From NCBI GenBank assembly GCA_002007465.1, contig LNAC01000036.1, positions 1,376,881-1,440,880 on the forward strand: 64,000 nt of DNA, in the 5' to 3' direction. The position numbers and the translations under genes were made by a program. Under the pieces are notes generated by a model that did no database searches, was not told the origin of the DNA, and was given only the letters and a program-made list of their open reading frames with translations. Positions 43,501 through 54,430 of the stretch are shown here, piece after piece (within the stretch, counting starts at the first letter, position 1; each line of letters starts with the position of its first letter). This stretch comes from Ailurus styani (Eukaryota; Chordata; Mammalia; Carnivora; Ailuridae).

Positions 43501-44999
43501 GCTAGTCGACATGATTTAGAAATATATTACAATGAAGATTTGTCTGAGTTTAAGAAAGATTAAATGGGCCAAGGAGAATGGCTGTTTGTGTTCATTTTAG
43601 TTATTCCTGCTACCTACGATAGTCATCCTGTCTGACAGAATCTTTTGATCAACGATCTAGTCACGTAGATTATTGCTTGCTTGAAAAATGGCCTGTGGTG
43701 CCCCAGGAATGAACTGGAGACCAAACGGCCCGTAGTACGTGCAGTATCAGACCTCGCCATTCTGCAGCTCAGCTACGTTCACAGCAAAACGTTGACAGAT
43801 GGCTCCCAGAAATAATACATTTAATTTAAGCATTTGTTTGTTGTAACAATGAGAGGATGGTCATGATTAAAACACAGGTTTAACTTCTCAGGAGATGGGA
43901 ACTGAAACATAACTTGTGTGAGAAGCAACAGACGGGGTTTGTTTTGTTTGTTGTAAAGACATTAGTTAGTAAGATATATCGGTTTATTATCTTTGCATCC
44001 TCTCTGATCCATAAAGAATTTGAATCTTTATGCATTCAATGAAAGATTCACATTGAATGAGTATCAAAACAGGACTGACTGCTTAGCCATCATTTTTTGA
44101 AGTAGAATTATGTACGGGTCCTACGGCTTTAATAAATAATGCTCTTGCACTCTCACTCTCTCCCCCAAATAGTTCCACTTAAATAAACACCTAGTTAAAT
44201 AAAAGTTAATGTTCATAGGTCAGGAGATTATTTGTTGTCTACAATCACTATAGTACATTTTTATGAAATATTAAAACTTAATTTTTGAAATATGTTTATA
44301 CCTTCCTTCTCAAGCTGTCAAATGAGTAAAATTATTGAGTATAGATATTAAGCTGTAGAAAAGTCCTTTTCTGTGTTAAAAAACAGAAGGCAGAAAACAA
44401 TGCAGGATCAGAATGTGCTGACTCACTTACCCAGGAAAAGGTGAAGATGAACCATGATTAAATCATTAGTTTGGTTTCAGAGACAGGAAAGTCCAATGAT
44501 TTTAACAAATATTAAGGTTGTTCGTAGCTACAAACAATCATTAAACAAGTAATATATAAAAGAACAATAAAGAAGCAAGGTTCAGATTTGTGAGAAAGCA
44601 ATAAAATTCATACCTCCCATTCTTGGTAGACTCATCTCTGTCAGTTTGGGTAGAAATCTACTCTGACTACCCAGTGTCACCAACACTAAAAACCCCACTA
44701 GAGACCAATGAACTAGAAAAGCTATTATATAATTGACTGTCCTGTCATCTCTTTACATACCTCTTGCTATCCAGTAACTTCTTTATTATTGGTTAAGTTA
44801 GCTGGGAACTTCTAGTTCTGCCACTCTATTAGCCATAATGCCACTATATCAGAAAAAAACAGGAATAAAAAAAGGAAACTTATTAGAAGTTGCTTTAATT
44901 AGAAAAATGAAGATTAAAATTGTTCTGGAAGAAATAGTTCTTCTTTTAGTAATGACAAAGTAGCTTGTATTAGACTAATCATCTCACAGAAAGCAATTA
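43501..44999. other. unassigned sequence, no gene seen
   Basis: About 1.5 kb without a named repeat. The part at 43650-43800 has several CpG dinucleotides, unusual for its surroundings, but is far too small for an island. No coding frame. Confidence 0.45.
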
Positions 45000-45402
45000 T
45001 AAAGTCTTGACCCAAAAAACCCAACTATAAGAACATCCTGGAATAAGAGGAAAAACTGGTCAGAAACCAGAGGAAAGAAGGAAACTGCACTGAGTAAATT
45101 TCAGGTTTATGTGACCTGAGGGCACATTCCGGTTTACCCAGGACTGTGTGGCTGGACTTCAGGCAGAAATCCACAGACTTATGGAAGGATGAAAAATGGA
45201 AGGATGGAGTTGGAGTCTGTCAGAGTATATGGAGTGTGAGAGAGAAATCCCAGACTTGTGGGAACAACAGAGGAGAATGTTCCAGATCTGCTCAAGAACT
45301 CCACCCAGACCTCTGGCTAAGTCCTGAAGGTAGGCATACTAATGCATTAGAGATGCCATGTTTTTCAGTGAAAGCAGTACCTGGGAGACTGGGAGGACAA
45401 AG

Positions 45403-45438
45403 AAAGGAAGAAAGGAAGGAAAGAAGGGAAAGAAGGAA

Positions 45439-45474
<36 letters not shown>

Positions 45475-45480
45475 AAGAAC
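45403..45480. repeat. (GGAA)n then (GA)n microsatellite
   Basis: GGAAGGAAAGAAGG units pass into about 16 GA repeats. The two open frames through it encode Glu/Arg repeats only. Confidence 0.93.
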
Positions 45481-45661
45481 CTTAGATGTTTCATCTGCTG
45501 CCTACTTCAGAGGAGATATAATTTAGAGTCTGAGTATAGCCATGAAGTTTTTTCTAAACTGCTAGAAAAAAAAAATCACCGTTGTTCAGAAAAAAGAGAA
45601 CAGAATCAGGAGCCTCTCCAGAATGCATCACCTGAAAAGGCCTGTAAATAATTTAAAAATC

Positions 45662-45851
45662 GGGGCTCATGAGCAGCTCAATCAGTTCAGCATCTGCCTT
45701 CAGCTCAGGTCATGATCCCAGGGTCCTGGGATTGAGTCCTGCATCAGGCTCTTTGCTCAGTGGGGAGCCTGCTTCTCCCTCTGCCTGCCTCTCCCCCTGC
45801 TTGTGCTGGCTCTCTCTGACAAATAATAAATAAAATCTAAAAAAAAAAAAT
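45662..45851 (+). mobile_element. CAN-SINE, forward, older copy
   Basis: Head ggggctcatgagcagctcaa is mutated. Then gcatctgccttcagctcagg, tcatgatcccagggtcctgg, CT-rich body, and a CAAATAATAAATAAAATCT tail followed by A11. No clean duplication at the ends. Confidence 0.9.
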
Positions 45852-46562
45852 ACTAGACTTGCATAGACACAGAAAAATGTAACCCATGTTCAGGGGGGAA
45901 AAAACAAAGAATAAAACCTGATAACTAAAAGACCGAGATGTTGGCATTTGCAGGTAAGGACTTTAAAGCATTTATTATAAATATGTGTAATAAGTCGAAG
46001 ATAAGTTGGTTAAAATGGATAAATAGATGGGGAATAATAAGAGAAAAACAGAAACAATAAAAAGCACTAAATGAAAATTCTAGACCTATACAATATCTGA
46101 ATTAAAAAATAATCCCCCACATGGGTTTACGATCAATTTTGAAATAGTAGAAGAAAGGGTCAGTGAACCTTAATATAGATCAATACAAATATAAATTATC
46201 CAAGCTAAAAAACAGAAAAAAATGTATTTTACCAGAAAAAAAAAAGCAATATAACATCAATGAATACAAAAACATACGAAGCCGTCTAAAATATATGTAA
46301 TTTGAGTCTCAAAAGGAGAGAAGGGAAAGAATGGAACTGAAAAAAACAAATGGAAAACCACTTCAAAGAATAATTTAAAAATTCCAAAATTTTTTGAAAC
46401 ACGCTAACTTAAAACAAAACACAAAGCTCATCAAACACCGAACAAACAAGAGAAGAACAAAGGCAGTGGTACCTGGGTACACCAGAGGCAAAGACTGAAA
46501 CCAAAGATACAGGGTGCATGACCCAAGAAAACGGGCAGTTATACTTAACTAATGAAGGGCAA

Positions 46563-46757
46563 GGGGCGCCTGGGTGGATCAGTCATTAAGCGTCTGCCTT
46601 TGGCTCAGGTCATGATCCCAGGGTCCTGAGATGGAGCCCCACGTCAGGCTTCCTGCTCCGTAGGAAGCGTGCTTCTCCCTCTCCCATTCCCCCTGCTTGC
46701 GTTCCCTCTCTTGCTGTGTCTCTGTCAAATAAATAAAATCTTTAAAAAAAAAAAAAA
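46563..46757 (+). mobile_element. CAN-SINE, forward
   Basis: Intact head ggggcgcctgggtggatcag, body and CAAATAAATAAAATCTTT tail with A14. It interrupts the HAL1-like element. The related segment at 48.66 kb lacks it, giving an empty-site comparison (gaagggcaa before, gacaagaacc after, against gaaaggcaacaagaaccc). Confidence 0.95.
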
Positions 46758-47560
46758 GACAAGAACCTAGAGGATCTCATAATCAGAAATATTGAAGTTC
46801 TCATCAATTCTTCAAGAAATAAATAGAACTACCATACCAAAAATCATTTCAACTTTATTATTTTCATATAACATGGCCAGATCCAGAAGTGAAAAGTGAA
46901 ATCACATTACATTCAACGCAGACAACAATAGGAAATATGACTAACTTCCCATCAGAATAAAATAGCCTCTATAAGACAATGGTAAAACATTTTCACGGTG
47001 TTAAAAGGGTTAAATATCTGACACATCAAAATTCTAGATCTTGAAACTATACCCTTCCAAAAGAAAAGCAAATTAAAGCCACGTCACAACAGGGGAAGCG
47101 TCGCAACAGACCTACACTACAAGAGACGCTAATGAACCATCTTCCTGCTAAAGGGAAATGGCACCAGAGAGAGGCATGGATCTAAAGGTAAAAAAAAAAT
47201 ACGAAGAGTATCAGCGATGGTGGATATGTGTGTAAATGCAAAAAAATAGATATATTTTCTTCTTCTAATTGCTATAGTTGATATAAGTCTACTGATTAGC
47301 ATAAGATATATAAACCCTGCAATATCATGGGGATTATACACTACAGATCTGCTACACTCATATGACAATAATGATGCAAAGGATGAGGGACAAATAGGAC
47401 TATACAGTTACAGTGTCTTTTCCATTTCATGTGCCATAATATCTGAGTGGACTGTGATTAGTTAAGAATAATTATTTTAAATAACTACTTAAATCATTAT
47501 GCAAAGCAATGCACCAACAGTACCTTCAAATAATAAAAACAAAATTAAACTATATTTTTT

Positions 47561-48654
47561 TTCAAAATTCTGATATAATAAGTCATAACTATGCAAAAGA
47601 TAATGGTCTGAGTATTAGGTATCCTTGCTAAAAGGAGCAGGAAGGAAACCAAATAGTGAGAAAATGGAAGAATATGGCAGAGAAGAAGTGGTTGCTCTCT
47701 TTCTAAAACAGTTACCCAGGACATATGAAAAGTTCACCAGATTTTTGTAATCTACAGATTCCTGGGGTGGTTAATAAAACCAACAAGAGACTAATGATGC
47801 CATTATTTATGCCATGCAAAGGAAACTGATAAGATGGAAAGTATCACTTCTTTCTGCAAGTAGTTGGGGATTTGGAAGGAAAAAAAATTAATCCTGGTGA
47901 AGCAAAAGGATAGCCATGCAAAGTTCAATCAATGTGATTCAGATTTCTCGATATAGCCTCAGATTTTTGGCAATAATATGTTTCTGAAAGGATGTGGTAA
48001 GTCTTATTCCAAAATAGAAAGAATATATTTGAGCATAGCCTTACTAACATGACATGATGTTTACAAAGTAAATATAAAGCTACATATCATGGAATAACCA
48101 GAATGACATGTATAAAAATAGAGTGCAGAATAGAGACGGTTATCTCCATAATAAAACCATTAAGGAAAAAAGTAGGAAGGCAGGCAAAACCAAGCCATAG
48201 TCTGAGTTAGTACTATATGCACATTGAATATTGAATAAAGCAAACCTGGTATTTTAATGCAAGTTGGTAATTGAACATGATATGTCTCTGTCTCTTTGTC
48301 TCTTCCTTTATAAAATACCAACTGTTTGAAGTTTGAAGAACTGACTTGCCATATCCCACAGTTAATTCATTAGTTTGTACACATGACTGTTTTGAAGATT
48401 TAACAAAAAAGACATATTAAACAACTTAGCACAGTGAAGGAACATTATATTGACCAAACAAAGGGTTTTTGTTAATGTTTTATCATCATCAGTAACAGCA
48501 GAGCAGTCTCTGTATAGGAGAGAACATACCCAATTAATCAGCTATACAAAGAGGCATATCTTTATGCATTAACAACATTTATTAAGGGCCTACAAACCAG
48601 TCCCATCCTGTCTGAAAAAATGTTGTGGGGGCAAGTATGGCTGAGGCAAAGTAA
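47561..48654. other. unassigned AT-rich sequence, no gene seen
   Basis: No gene or named repeat. A word set near 48570-48595 (acaacatttattaagggcct) resembles a reversed L2 or MIR terminus. Confidence 0.5.
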
Positions 48655-48825
48655 ATAATCGGTAATACTTAACGAATGAAAGGCAACAAGAACCCAGACA
48701 GAGGATCTCATAATTAGAGATACTGAAGTTCTCACCAATTCTTTGAGAAATAAATGGAACGATCGTACCAACAGCATTTCAACTCTATTATTTTTCATAA
48801 GATGTGGCCAGATCCAGAGAGAGTA
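48655..48825 (+). mobile_element. second HAL1/L1-like segment, related to 46535-46900
   Basis: aatacttaacgaatgaaagg, ggatctcataattagagata, ctgaagttctcaccaattct, ttgagaaataaatggaacga and tggccagatccaga align in order with 46540-46895, at an estimated four-fifths identity by eye, with the SINE missing. The similarity fades after the shared tggccagatccaga. Confidence 0.7.
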
Positions 48826-48978
48826 TCTGTCATTCTCAGTCAGAGAATGACTCAAATTCTGGTGCCTGTCTGAACTTAATTCTTCATCCAACATTAGAAT
48901 TACCCAAAATGTTTCCTAACATTCAAACCATGTTTAGAATAGAATGGGTTTGACGGGCAGCATAGCAGTGACAATTAT

Positions 48979-49503
48979 AGTCAACCCTTGAAAAACGGGA
49001 TAGTTAGGGGCACTGACCCATAGTGGAAAATGTATGCAAAACTACTGATTCCCCAAAAATGTAGCTCCTAATAGCCTGCTATGGACTGGAAGCCATACAG
49101 ATAACACACCCTGGCGATCAACAAATATTTTGTATGTTATATGTATTGTATACCATTTTTTTTAAAAGACTGTTATTTATTAGAAAGAGAGAGAGATCAC
49201 AAGCAGGGGTGGGAGGGTAGAGGGAGAAGCAGGCTCACCACTGGGTAGGGAGCCCAAGGCGGGACTCAATCCCAGGACCCCAGGATCATGATCTGAGCTC
49301 AAGGCAGATGCCCAACTGACTGACCCATGCAGGCACCCTATATACTGTATTCTTATAATAAAATAAACTAGAGAAAAGAAAGTGTAAAGAAAATCATGAG
49401 GAAGACAAATACATTTATAGTATTATAGTGTACTTACACACACACAAAAATATCTGTGTATTGTGGACCCATGAGGTTCAAACCCATGTTTTAAGGGTAA
49501 AGT
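48979..49503 (-). mobile_element. Tigger2/MER8-like DNA transposon, carrying a SINE
   Basis: The ends agtcaacccttgaaaaacgg and (complement of) catgttttaagggtaaagt form an imperfect terminal inverted repeat bordered by TA, the target of Tc1/mariner-type transposases. Inner words gcaaaactactgattcccca, tagcctgctatggactggaa, aaataaactagagaaaagaa and gtattgtggacccatgaggt fit the family. No transposase remains. Confidence 0.8.
49156..49338 (-). mobile_element. CAN-SINE, older copy, inside the Tigger2-like element
   Basis: T tract, AAAGACTGTTATTTATT, GA-rich body, cccaggaccccaggatcatg and head gacccatgcaggcaccc. Removing it joins tatgtattgta and tatactgtattcttataata, which restores the transposon order. 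Diverged. Confidence 0.9.
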
Positions 49504-49554
49504 AAACTTAAATTCCAGTAAGTTTCAGAAAATTTTTGTATCAGTACTGTTTAT

Positions 49555-49735
49555 CAACTCATTTAACATCACAAGACTAAGAGGCAGAAATGAGTATCCT
49601 TATTTTACAGATAAGGAAATCAGAAGTCAGAGAGATTCAGAATCTTGTCCAAGGACACACGGTTAGTAGGCAAAGGGATCAAAGGGGAACTCCAGTCTGT
49701 GTAGCTCATCGTCAGATTTCTACTCTAGCACCACT
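49555..49735 (-). mobile_element. MIR
   Basis: Reversed MIR: ttatcaactcatttaacatc, ccttattttacagataagga, aatcagaagtcagagagatt, cttgtccaaggacacacggt and tagtaggcaaagggatcaaa. Core well kept. Confidence 0.85.
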
Positions 49736-49914
49736 GTCTCCCTTACATGGCATAAGAGATGCCATGACCGTGATCCATTACACAGAACTATTGAGTCATG
49801 TAGGTGGTTAAGTATTTAAACCTTTATGGCAAAGTTCACTTGATGCATCATAATTAGCAACAGAGATTAGCTAATCAAAGTACTAATGATAACCTAATTG
49901 GTGCAGTGTTTGAC

Positions 49915-50095
49915 TGCTTACAAAGCACTTTCAGGTAATTATATAATTTGATTCTTGTAACGATGATGTGTGACAGAGATTTTCCTCCTAACTTTACAGA
50001 TGAAGAAATGAAGGCTCAAAGAAATTTATTGACTTTCCCCCAAATCATTAAACTTCCAAAGAAGTAAAGTTGGGAAATGAATGAATTCCAGCTCA
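49915..50095 (-). mobile_element. MIR
   Basis: Reversed MIR: tacaaagcactttcaggtaa, ttatataatttgattcttgt, ctaactttacagatgaagaa, atgaaggctcaaagaaattt and a gttgggaaatgaatgaattc end. It lies 180 bases from the previous MIR in the same orientation. Confidence 0.8.
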
Positions 50096-51010
50096 TTATC
50101 TTATGGTTTTCAAATACAACATATGCCAGTATCCCACATGATGAGATGATCAAGAACAGGGTTCTTAGGAGTCCTTTCCATGTTCAGAAATGACACGTGG
50201 TACATTCTTTTAGTGGGTAATTACCCTTCCACCTGCTATCTTAGATCCTAGTTGTGATTCTGGTCTCTTCTCCATGGAAAACATTCTTGAAAGACCATTG
50301 CATCACCCTGTGAATATAGATTTGCGTCTGACTTCTTTCATGCTCTGTACAACCTGAGAACACTTTTGTGATCTTAAAGGAAACACTGAAAGCATTTTCT
50401 GCTATCATCTCCCATCCATAGTTTCTGTAACACGCCATAAAAGGAACGTTTCCTTTTTGTTTCACTACAAAAGCTGTGCATTTTAGCTTACTGAGCAATT
50501 TTCCATACTTTATATATTTTCCATACTTTATAGTAGGCTTCTACTGCTCAATAAAACAACACACATAGAACTAAGCATTTTATCTCCTAGTTTGATTTCT
50601 AAGACTGGTTTCAAATAACTGATGTATTATTAGAGTAATGGAAAATGCTAGAAGACTAGGACAGAATTAAATCAAATAATAAAGGGAATTTGATATCTAT
50701 TTCCCTGTCTTCTTTACCCATCTAATAAACAAAATTTCCAACTGGTGGATTTGAATTTTGGAATTTTGGGTAAGTCCTACTTGAGCAAAATACGGTTGGT
50801 TAACCTCATTTCTTGAAAAAAGAGAGAGAAGGAAAAAAGGAAATAACTTTGGTTAATATTTTAGAATTTTATTTAATTTTATTTAGAATAAAAATTCTGT
50901 TACATTTTGTATTTCAAAGACCATTCTACAAAAAGATATGACCTACTACCTTACCCTCTTGAGAGCAGTAAGTGTCAAAATAGTAAATGAAAGAAAGTGA
51001 TGTCAGATTT
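50096..51010. other. unassigned sequence, no gene seen
   Basis: No gene. A 16-base unit ttttccatactttata is repeated at about 50499 and 50517. Confidence 0.5.
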
Positions 51011-51139
51011 GGGATCAAGACCCGCATTGGGGCTCTCTGCTCAGCAGGGAGCCTGCTTCCCCCTCTCCCGCTGCCTGCCTCTCTGCCTACTTGTGATCTC
51101 TCTCTCTGTCAAATAAATAAATAAAATCTTAAAAAAAAA
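51011..51139 (+). mobile_element. CAN-SINE, 5' truncated
   Basis: Begins at gggatcaagacccgcattgg, within the element, so the tRNA-like head (about the first 70 bases) is missing. Body ctctctgcctacttgtgatc is of the mustelid form. Tail CAAATAAATAAATAAAATCT then A9. No target-site duplication found. Confidence 0.92.
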
Positions 51140-51834
51140 GAAGGAAATTTCTTATACCATTATTGTGAAGATTAGATATAAGTGATAGATTCTGTTATTT
51201 ATTATACTCTTTATATTTATTCAGTATATTCTCTCATGTGTGATGGTTAAAGAATTATTATCTGTTTTGGAACACATGTAACAAAGGATTTGTTCTAGAA
51301 TATATAAAGAATTCCTATAGATGTATGAAAAGACAACTGATTTTTAAAATATGCAAAATAAGTGACCAGGCATTTAGCAGAAAAGATGTATGTGCATATC
51401 TTCCATCACTGGTAATTAAGGAAAGCAAATTAAAATTACAATGAGGGTATTTTTATTTAGAGTTGGTCAACTCAACCCAGGCATGGAATTTTTCTTCCTC
51501 AAAGACTTGTGTAATAAAACTAAAGGGACAACAACCACAAAAGGCATATACTCATAAAGAAAAAGAGAACAGATAAAAAAAGCAACTAATTTACTACTAA
51601 TGGAGGGAAGAATGAAGTAAAAGATTATGCTGAATTCTAAGAACTTATCCCAACGTTTTTCCTTAATAGCTCTCCGGATACCAGCAAAAAGTCTTCATGT
51701 GACAACTTGGAAAATAAAAATGTCTTCTCTAAGAAATCCAGCCAGCTCAAGTGAAAATTCTAAAACTAAAACCACTAGCGTCCAGGATTACTCAGGGAAA
51801 TGGACCAGCCAGATCACTCTACAGTATGGTCTAC
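51140..51834. other. unassigned AT-rich sequence, no gene seen
   Basis: No gene. The open frame at 51627-51986 (119 codons) runs into the following SINE and has no recognisable domain. Confidence 0.5.
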
Positions 51835-52005
51835 GGGGTGCCTGGGTGGCTCAGTCAGTTAAGTCCCTGACTTGGGCTCGGGTCATGAGCCTGGGGTCCG
51901 GGTGGCAGTCTTCCTGTCCAGTGGGGAGCCTGTTTCTCCCTCTCCCCCCCACCCCACCACCGCTCACATGCTGTTGTTTCAAATAAATAAAATCTTAAAA
52001 AAAAA
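51835..52005 (+). mobile_element. CAN-SINE, forward, body shortened
   Basis: Head ggggtgcctgggtggctcag is intact, then ggtcatgagcctggggtccg. The middle is altered to a C run (ctctccccccccaccccacc) and part of the body is missing. Tail CAAATAAATAAAATCTT then A9. Confidence 0.93.
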
Positions 52006-52057
52006 GTCCTTGCCAGAGCTTCCTGTCAGCTTGCCCTACTGCTCATATGAGAAAAAA

Positions 52058-52151
52058 GGAGCCTGCTTCCCCCTCTCCCTCTGCCTGCCTCTCTGCCTAC
52101 TTGTGATCTCTCTGTCAAATAAATAAATAAAAATCTTTATTTAAAAAAAAA
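52058..52151 (+). mobile_element. CAN-SINE, strongly 5' truncated
   Basis: Starts at ggagcctgcttccccctctc, leaving only the last 90 bases: ctctctgcctacttgtgatc, a CAAATAAATAAATAAAAATC tail and A9. It lies 52 bases after the previous SINE in the same direction. Confidence 0.93.
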
Positions 52152-52334
52152 GGTCATCAAGGGAACTGATAATATTCGGTGTCTGAATCTAGAGGTGACT
52201 CTTCCTCCTATAAGGAGCTGAAGGGTCTCTCTGAAACCGCACTACTTGACAAACAGAATGGCAATATTGGTAGAGACAGAAGGTAAATGAAAGGCACTTT
52301 CTCAATTATATTAGAGCTAGTAAGAAACACCCAC

Positions 52335-52336
52335 AG

Positions 52337-52365
<29 letters not shown>
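52335..52365. repeat. (CA)n microsatellite
   Basis: About 15 CA units. Confidence 0.95.
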
Positions 52366-52367
<2 letters not shown>

Positions 52368-52469
52368 TCTCTAGTGTCTATAAAACTATAAGACTCAGAA
52401 GCCAGTGACTAGTGTGCTATACACATTTTTCTTCATGTTGTATGGGTAAGAGGAGTGAAGACCTTGAGA

Positions 52470-52680
52470 TTAGAAAGATCTAGATCTAGATCCTGGCTGA
52501 CATTTGACACCTGGAAGAAGTTGGGCAGACCACTGTCACCAAGCTTTACTTACTTAACACATGAAACGGAGCAATAAAAGACATTCTATAGGATTACTGT
52601 GACTATTCAAGATAATGCATACACAGCACTTTGTAGCAAAGTGCTTGGTTCAAAGTATAAACTAAATCAGTAACAATTAT
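52470..52680 (+). mobile_element. MIR
   Basis: Forward MIR: gatcctggctgacatttgac, ctggaagaagttgggcagac, cttacttaacacatgaaacg, ggattactgtgactattcaa and agtgcttggttcaaagtata in order. Confidence 0.7.
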
Positions 52681-52804
52681 TATCATTATAACATACGGAG
52701 CTCTCATTACACATTCCTGGCTTACCTATTCTCATCAAATACTCTTGTTTTTATTATTTTGCTAATTAAATAACCTCCCAGTTTTCTACCTACATCTGTC
52801 AATT

Positions 52805-52890
52805 GAGGTATGTATATATATAAAATACACATAGATATGTCTATTGATATCTATTTTATATATAATATATATTTTTATATATTATACAAA
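52805..52890. repeat. TA-rich low-complexity tract
   Basis: Repeated TATATA and ATATAT units. Could form cruciforms. Confidence 0.8.
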
Positions 52891-53040
52891 TAGATACACC
52901 AGTCTGCATGGATCCTACCTTATATGGAAGTCAAGCTTGTGTTTCCCAGAAGGAAAATAAAAAGGCAAATAACTTCCCCTATAGAGTTCTGGCTTTATAA
53001 TCGATTCTAAGTGTTCGTATCTTACAGTCAGTTTAAAAGC

Positions 53041-53350
53041 TTTTTTTGGCGAAATAAGAAAAGCAGAGAAAGTCAATTATCATATGGTTTCACTTAATTG
53101 TGAAGCATAAGGAATACCATGGAGGACATTAGGAGAAGGAAAGGAAAAGTGAATTGGGGTAAATCGGAGGGGGAGACAAAGCATGAGAGACTATGGACCC
53201 CAAGGAAACAAAGGGTTACGGAGGGGAGGGTGGGTGGGTGGATGGGTGAGCCTGGTGGTGGGTATTAAGGAGGGCAGGTATTGCATGGAACACTGGGTGT
53301 GTTGCATAAACAATCAATCTTGGAACACTGAAAAAATAAAATTAAGTTTA
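53041..53350 (+). mobile_element. carnivore L1 3' end
   Basis: Strongly 5'-truncated L1. agcagagaaagtcaattatc, atatggtttcacttaattgt, gaagcataaggaatacc, gagagactatggaccccaag, the G-rich run at 53223-53250, ggtattaaggagggcaggta, ttgcatggaacactgggtgt and aatcttggaacactg are the 3' untranslated region of the L1 lineage common in carnivores. It is well preserved, hence comparatively young. It ends in an AAAATAAAATTAAG tail and lacks the coding region. Confidence 0.92.
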
Positions 53351-54257
53351 AAAAAAGAATCTCTAAACAACTAATTTGATATTTGATATTAGTATTTTGC
53401 ATATTTTTCTCTAGCTTCTTATAATGCCCTGTGAAATATCATGCTGTGAAAATAAAATAAAAATAAAAATAAAAAATAAAAACTTTTTTTGGTCTTGTTT
53501 TTTCTATTTAACATTTGCTAAGTGGCCTTCAATTGTGTATGCCTATTTTAGGATGTTTAAGTGTGATTAGGAAACCTAATAATTGATTGTGTGGGAAGGA
53601 AGGATATCAAAAAGAAGAGGAAGAGAAGCTGAATTATACAAACAAAAACATTCCAAGAGCAAGGACTACTCCGCTGTGCCAGATCAAAATATGTCTTGCA
53701 AACACTCACTTCTACTTGAAATTGCCAGGGGAAATGTGCCTGCGTTTTATATCATTCAATTGTACCACGATTACATTTTGAAAACTCAGGATGATCTGTG
53801 GTTACAGTTCTTTGGTTTCTGGTGGGTGCTGTGTTTTTTTTTTTTTTATTTATTCCTTCAACAGTCAGATACCTGAAGCTGGTGGCAAAGTCATAAACCA
53901 CAGAGCTGAATGAAAAGGCAGTTGGGCTATAATTCAGTTCACATTTAATGGTGCCCGGAGCAATTAGGCCTGGTGACAACCACTTTATCAAAGAGTAAAA
54001 TTTGAATCCAGTCTTTCTCATCCCAGGAGCTCTAGACAAGTTCATATTTGAACATGAGCAAGCAATCACCGACTTCCTTCAAGCATTAGATGGCAAGACT
54101 TTTTACTTGTTTCTTTAATGGAAGACTTCTGAAACCCTGAATTCCTTTGAATCTTTGCTGTTGAGAACTTTGTATTCACCCAGGTAGCATTAACTTTGCT
54201 CAGTAAAGATGCTTCTAACCGCTTATAGAAATGATAGTGATAGAGATATAGTGATAG
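53351..54257. other. unassigned sequence, no gene seen
   Basis: An (AAAAT)n patch lies at 53446-53482 and a T run near 53830. Open frames near 53583-53876 have no recognisable domain. Confidence 0.5.
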
Positions 54258-54430
54258 AGGACATTTATTGAGCACTTATATTACACAGGGAACAATGTGA
54301 AAGCTTCACAATGATTAGTAAGTACATCGAATGCTCATAAGCCCCTCAGGAAGGTATTAAGCTCTTTATCATACAGGTAGGAAAAGTGAGTTCTTGACAG
54401 AAGAAATGTCTTGCTCAATTCAACAAAGCC
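54258..54430 (-). mobile_element. MIR
   Basis: Reversed MIR: gaggacatttattgagcact, tatattacacagggaacaat, gcccctcaggaaggtattaa and atacaggtaggaaaagtgag, then atgtcttgctcaattcaaca. Confidence 0.75.

Larger units (their letters stand above)
45000..47560 (+). mobile_element. old HAL1/L1-like element, carrying two SINEs
   Basis: The clearest part (46760-47480) has ggatctcataatcagaaata, aaatcacattacattcaacg, agacaacaataggaaatatg, actaacttcccatcagaata, gacaatggtaaaacattttc, aaattctagatcttgaaact, agacctacactacaagagac and ggaaatggcaccagagagag, the order of the region around the end of the first open frame in HAL1 or L1ME-type elements. All frames are broken by stops. The 5' limit is uncertain: 45000-45560 may or may not belong. 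Confidence 0.65.

Noticed and set aside
45146..45651. Two overlapping + strand open frames with Glu/Arg repeats
   Set aside because: The repeats are the GGAA/GA microsatellite. The remainder matches no protein family I know and lies next to a HAL1/L1-like repeat.
51835..51905. tRNA-like sequence with A and B box words
   Set aside because: It is the head of a CAN-SINE. The same applies to all tRNA-like hits in the window. No stand-alone tRNA with a proper cloverleaf was seen.
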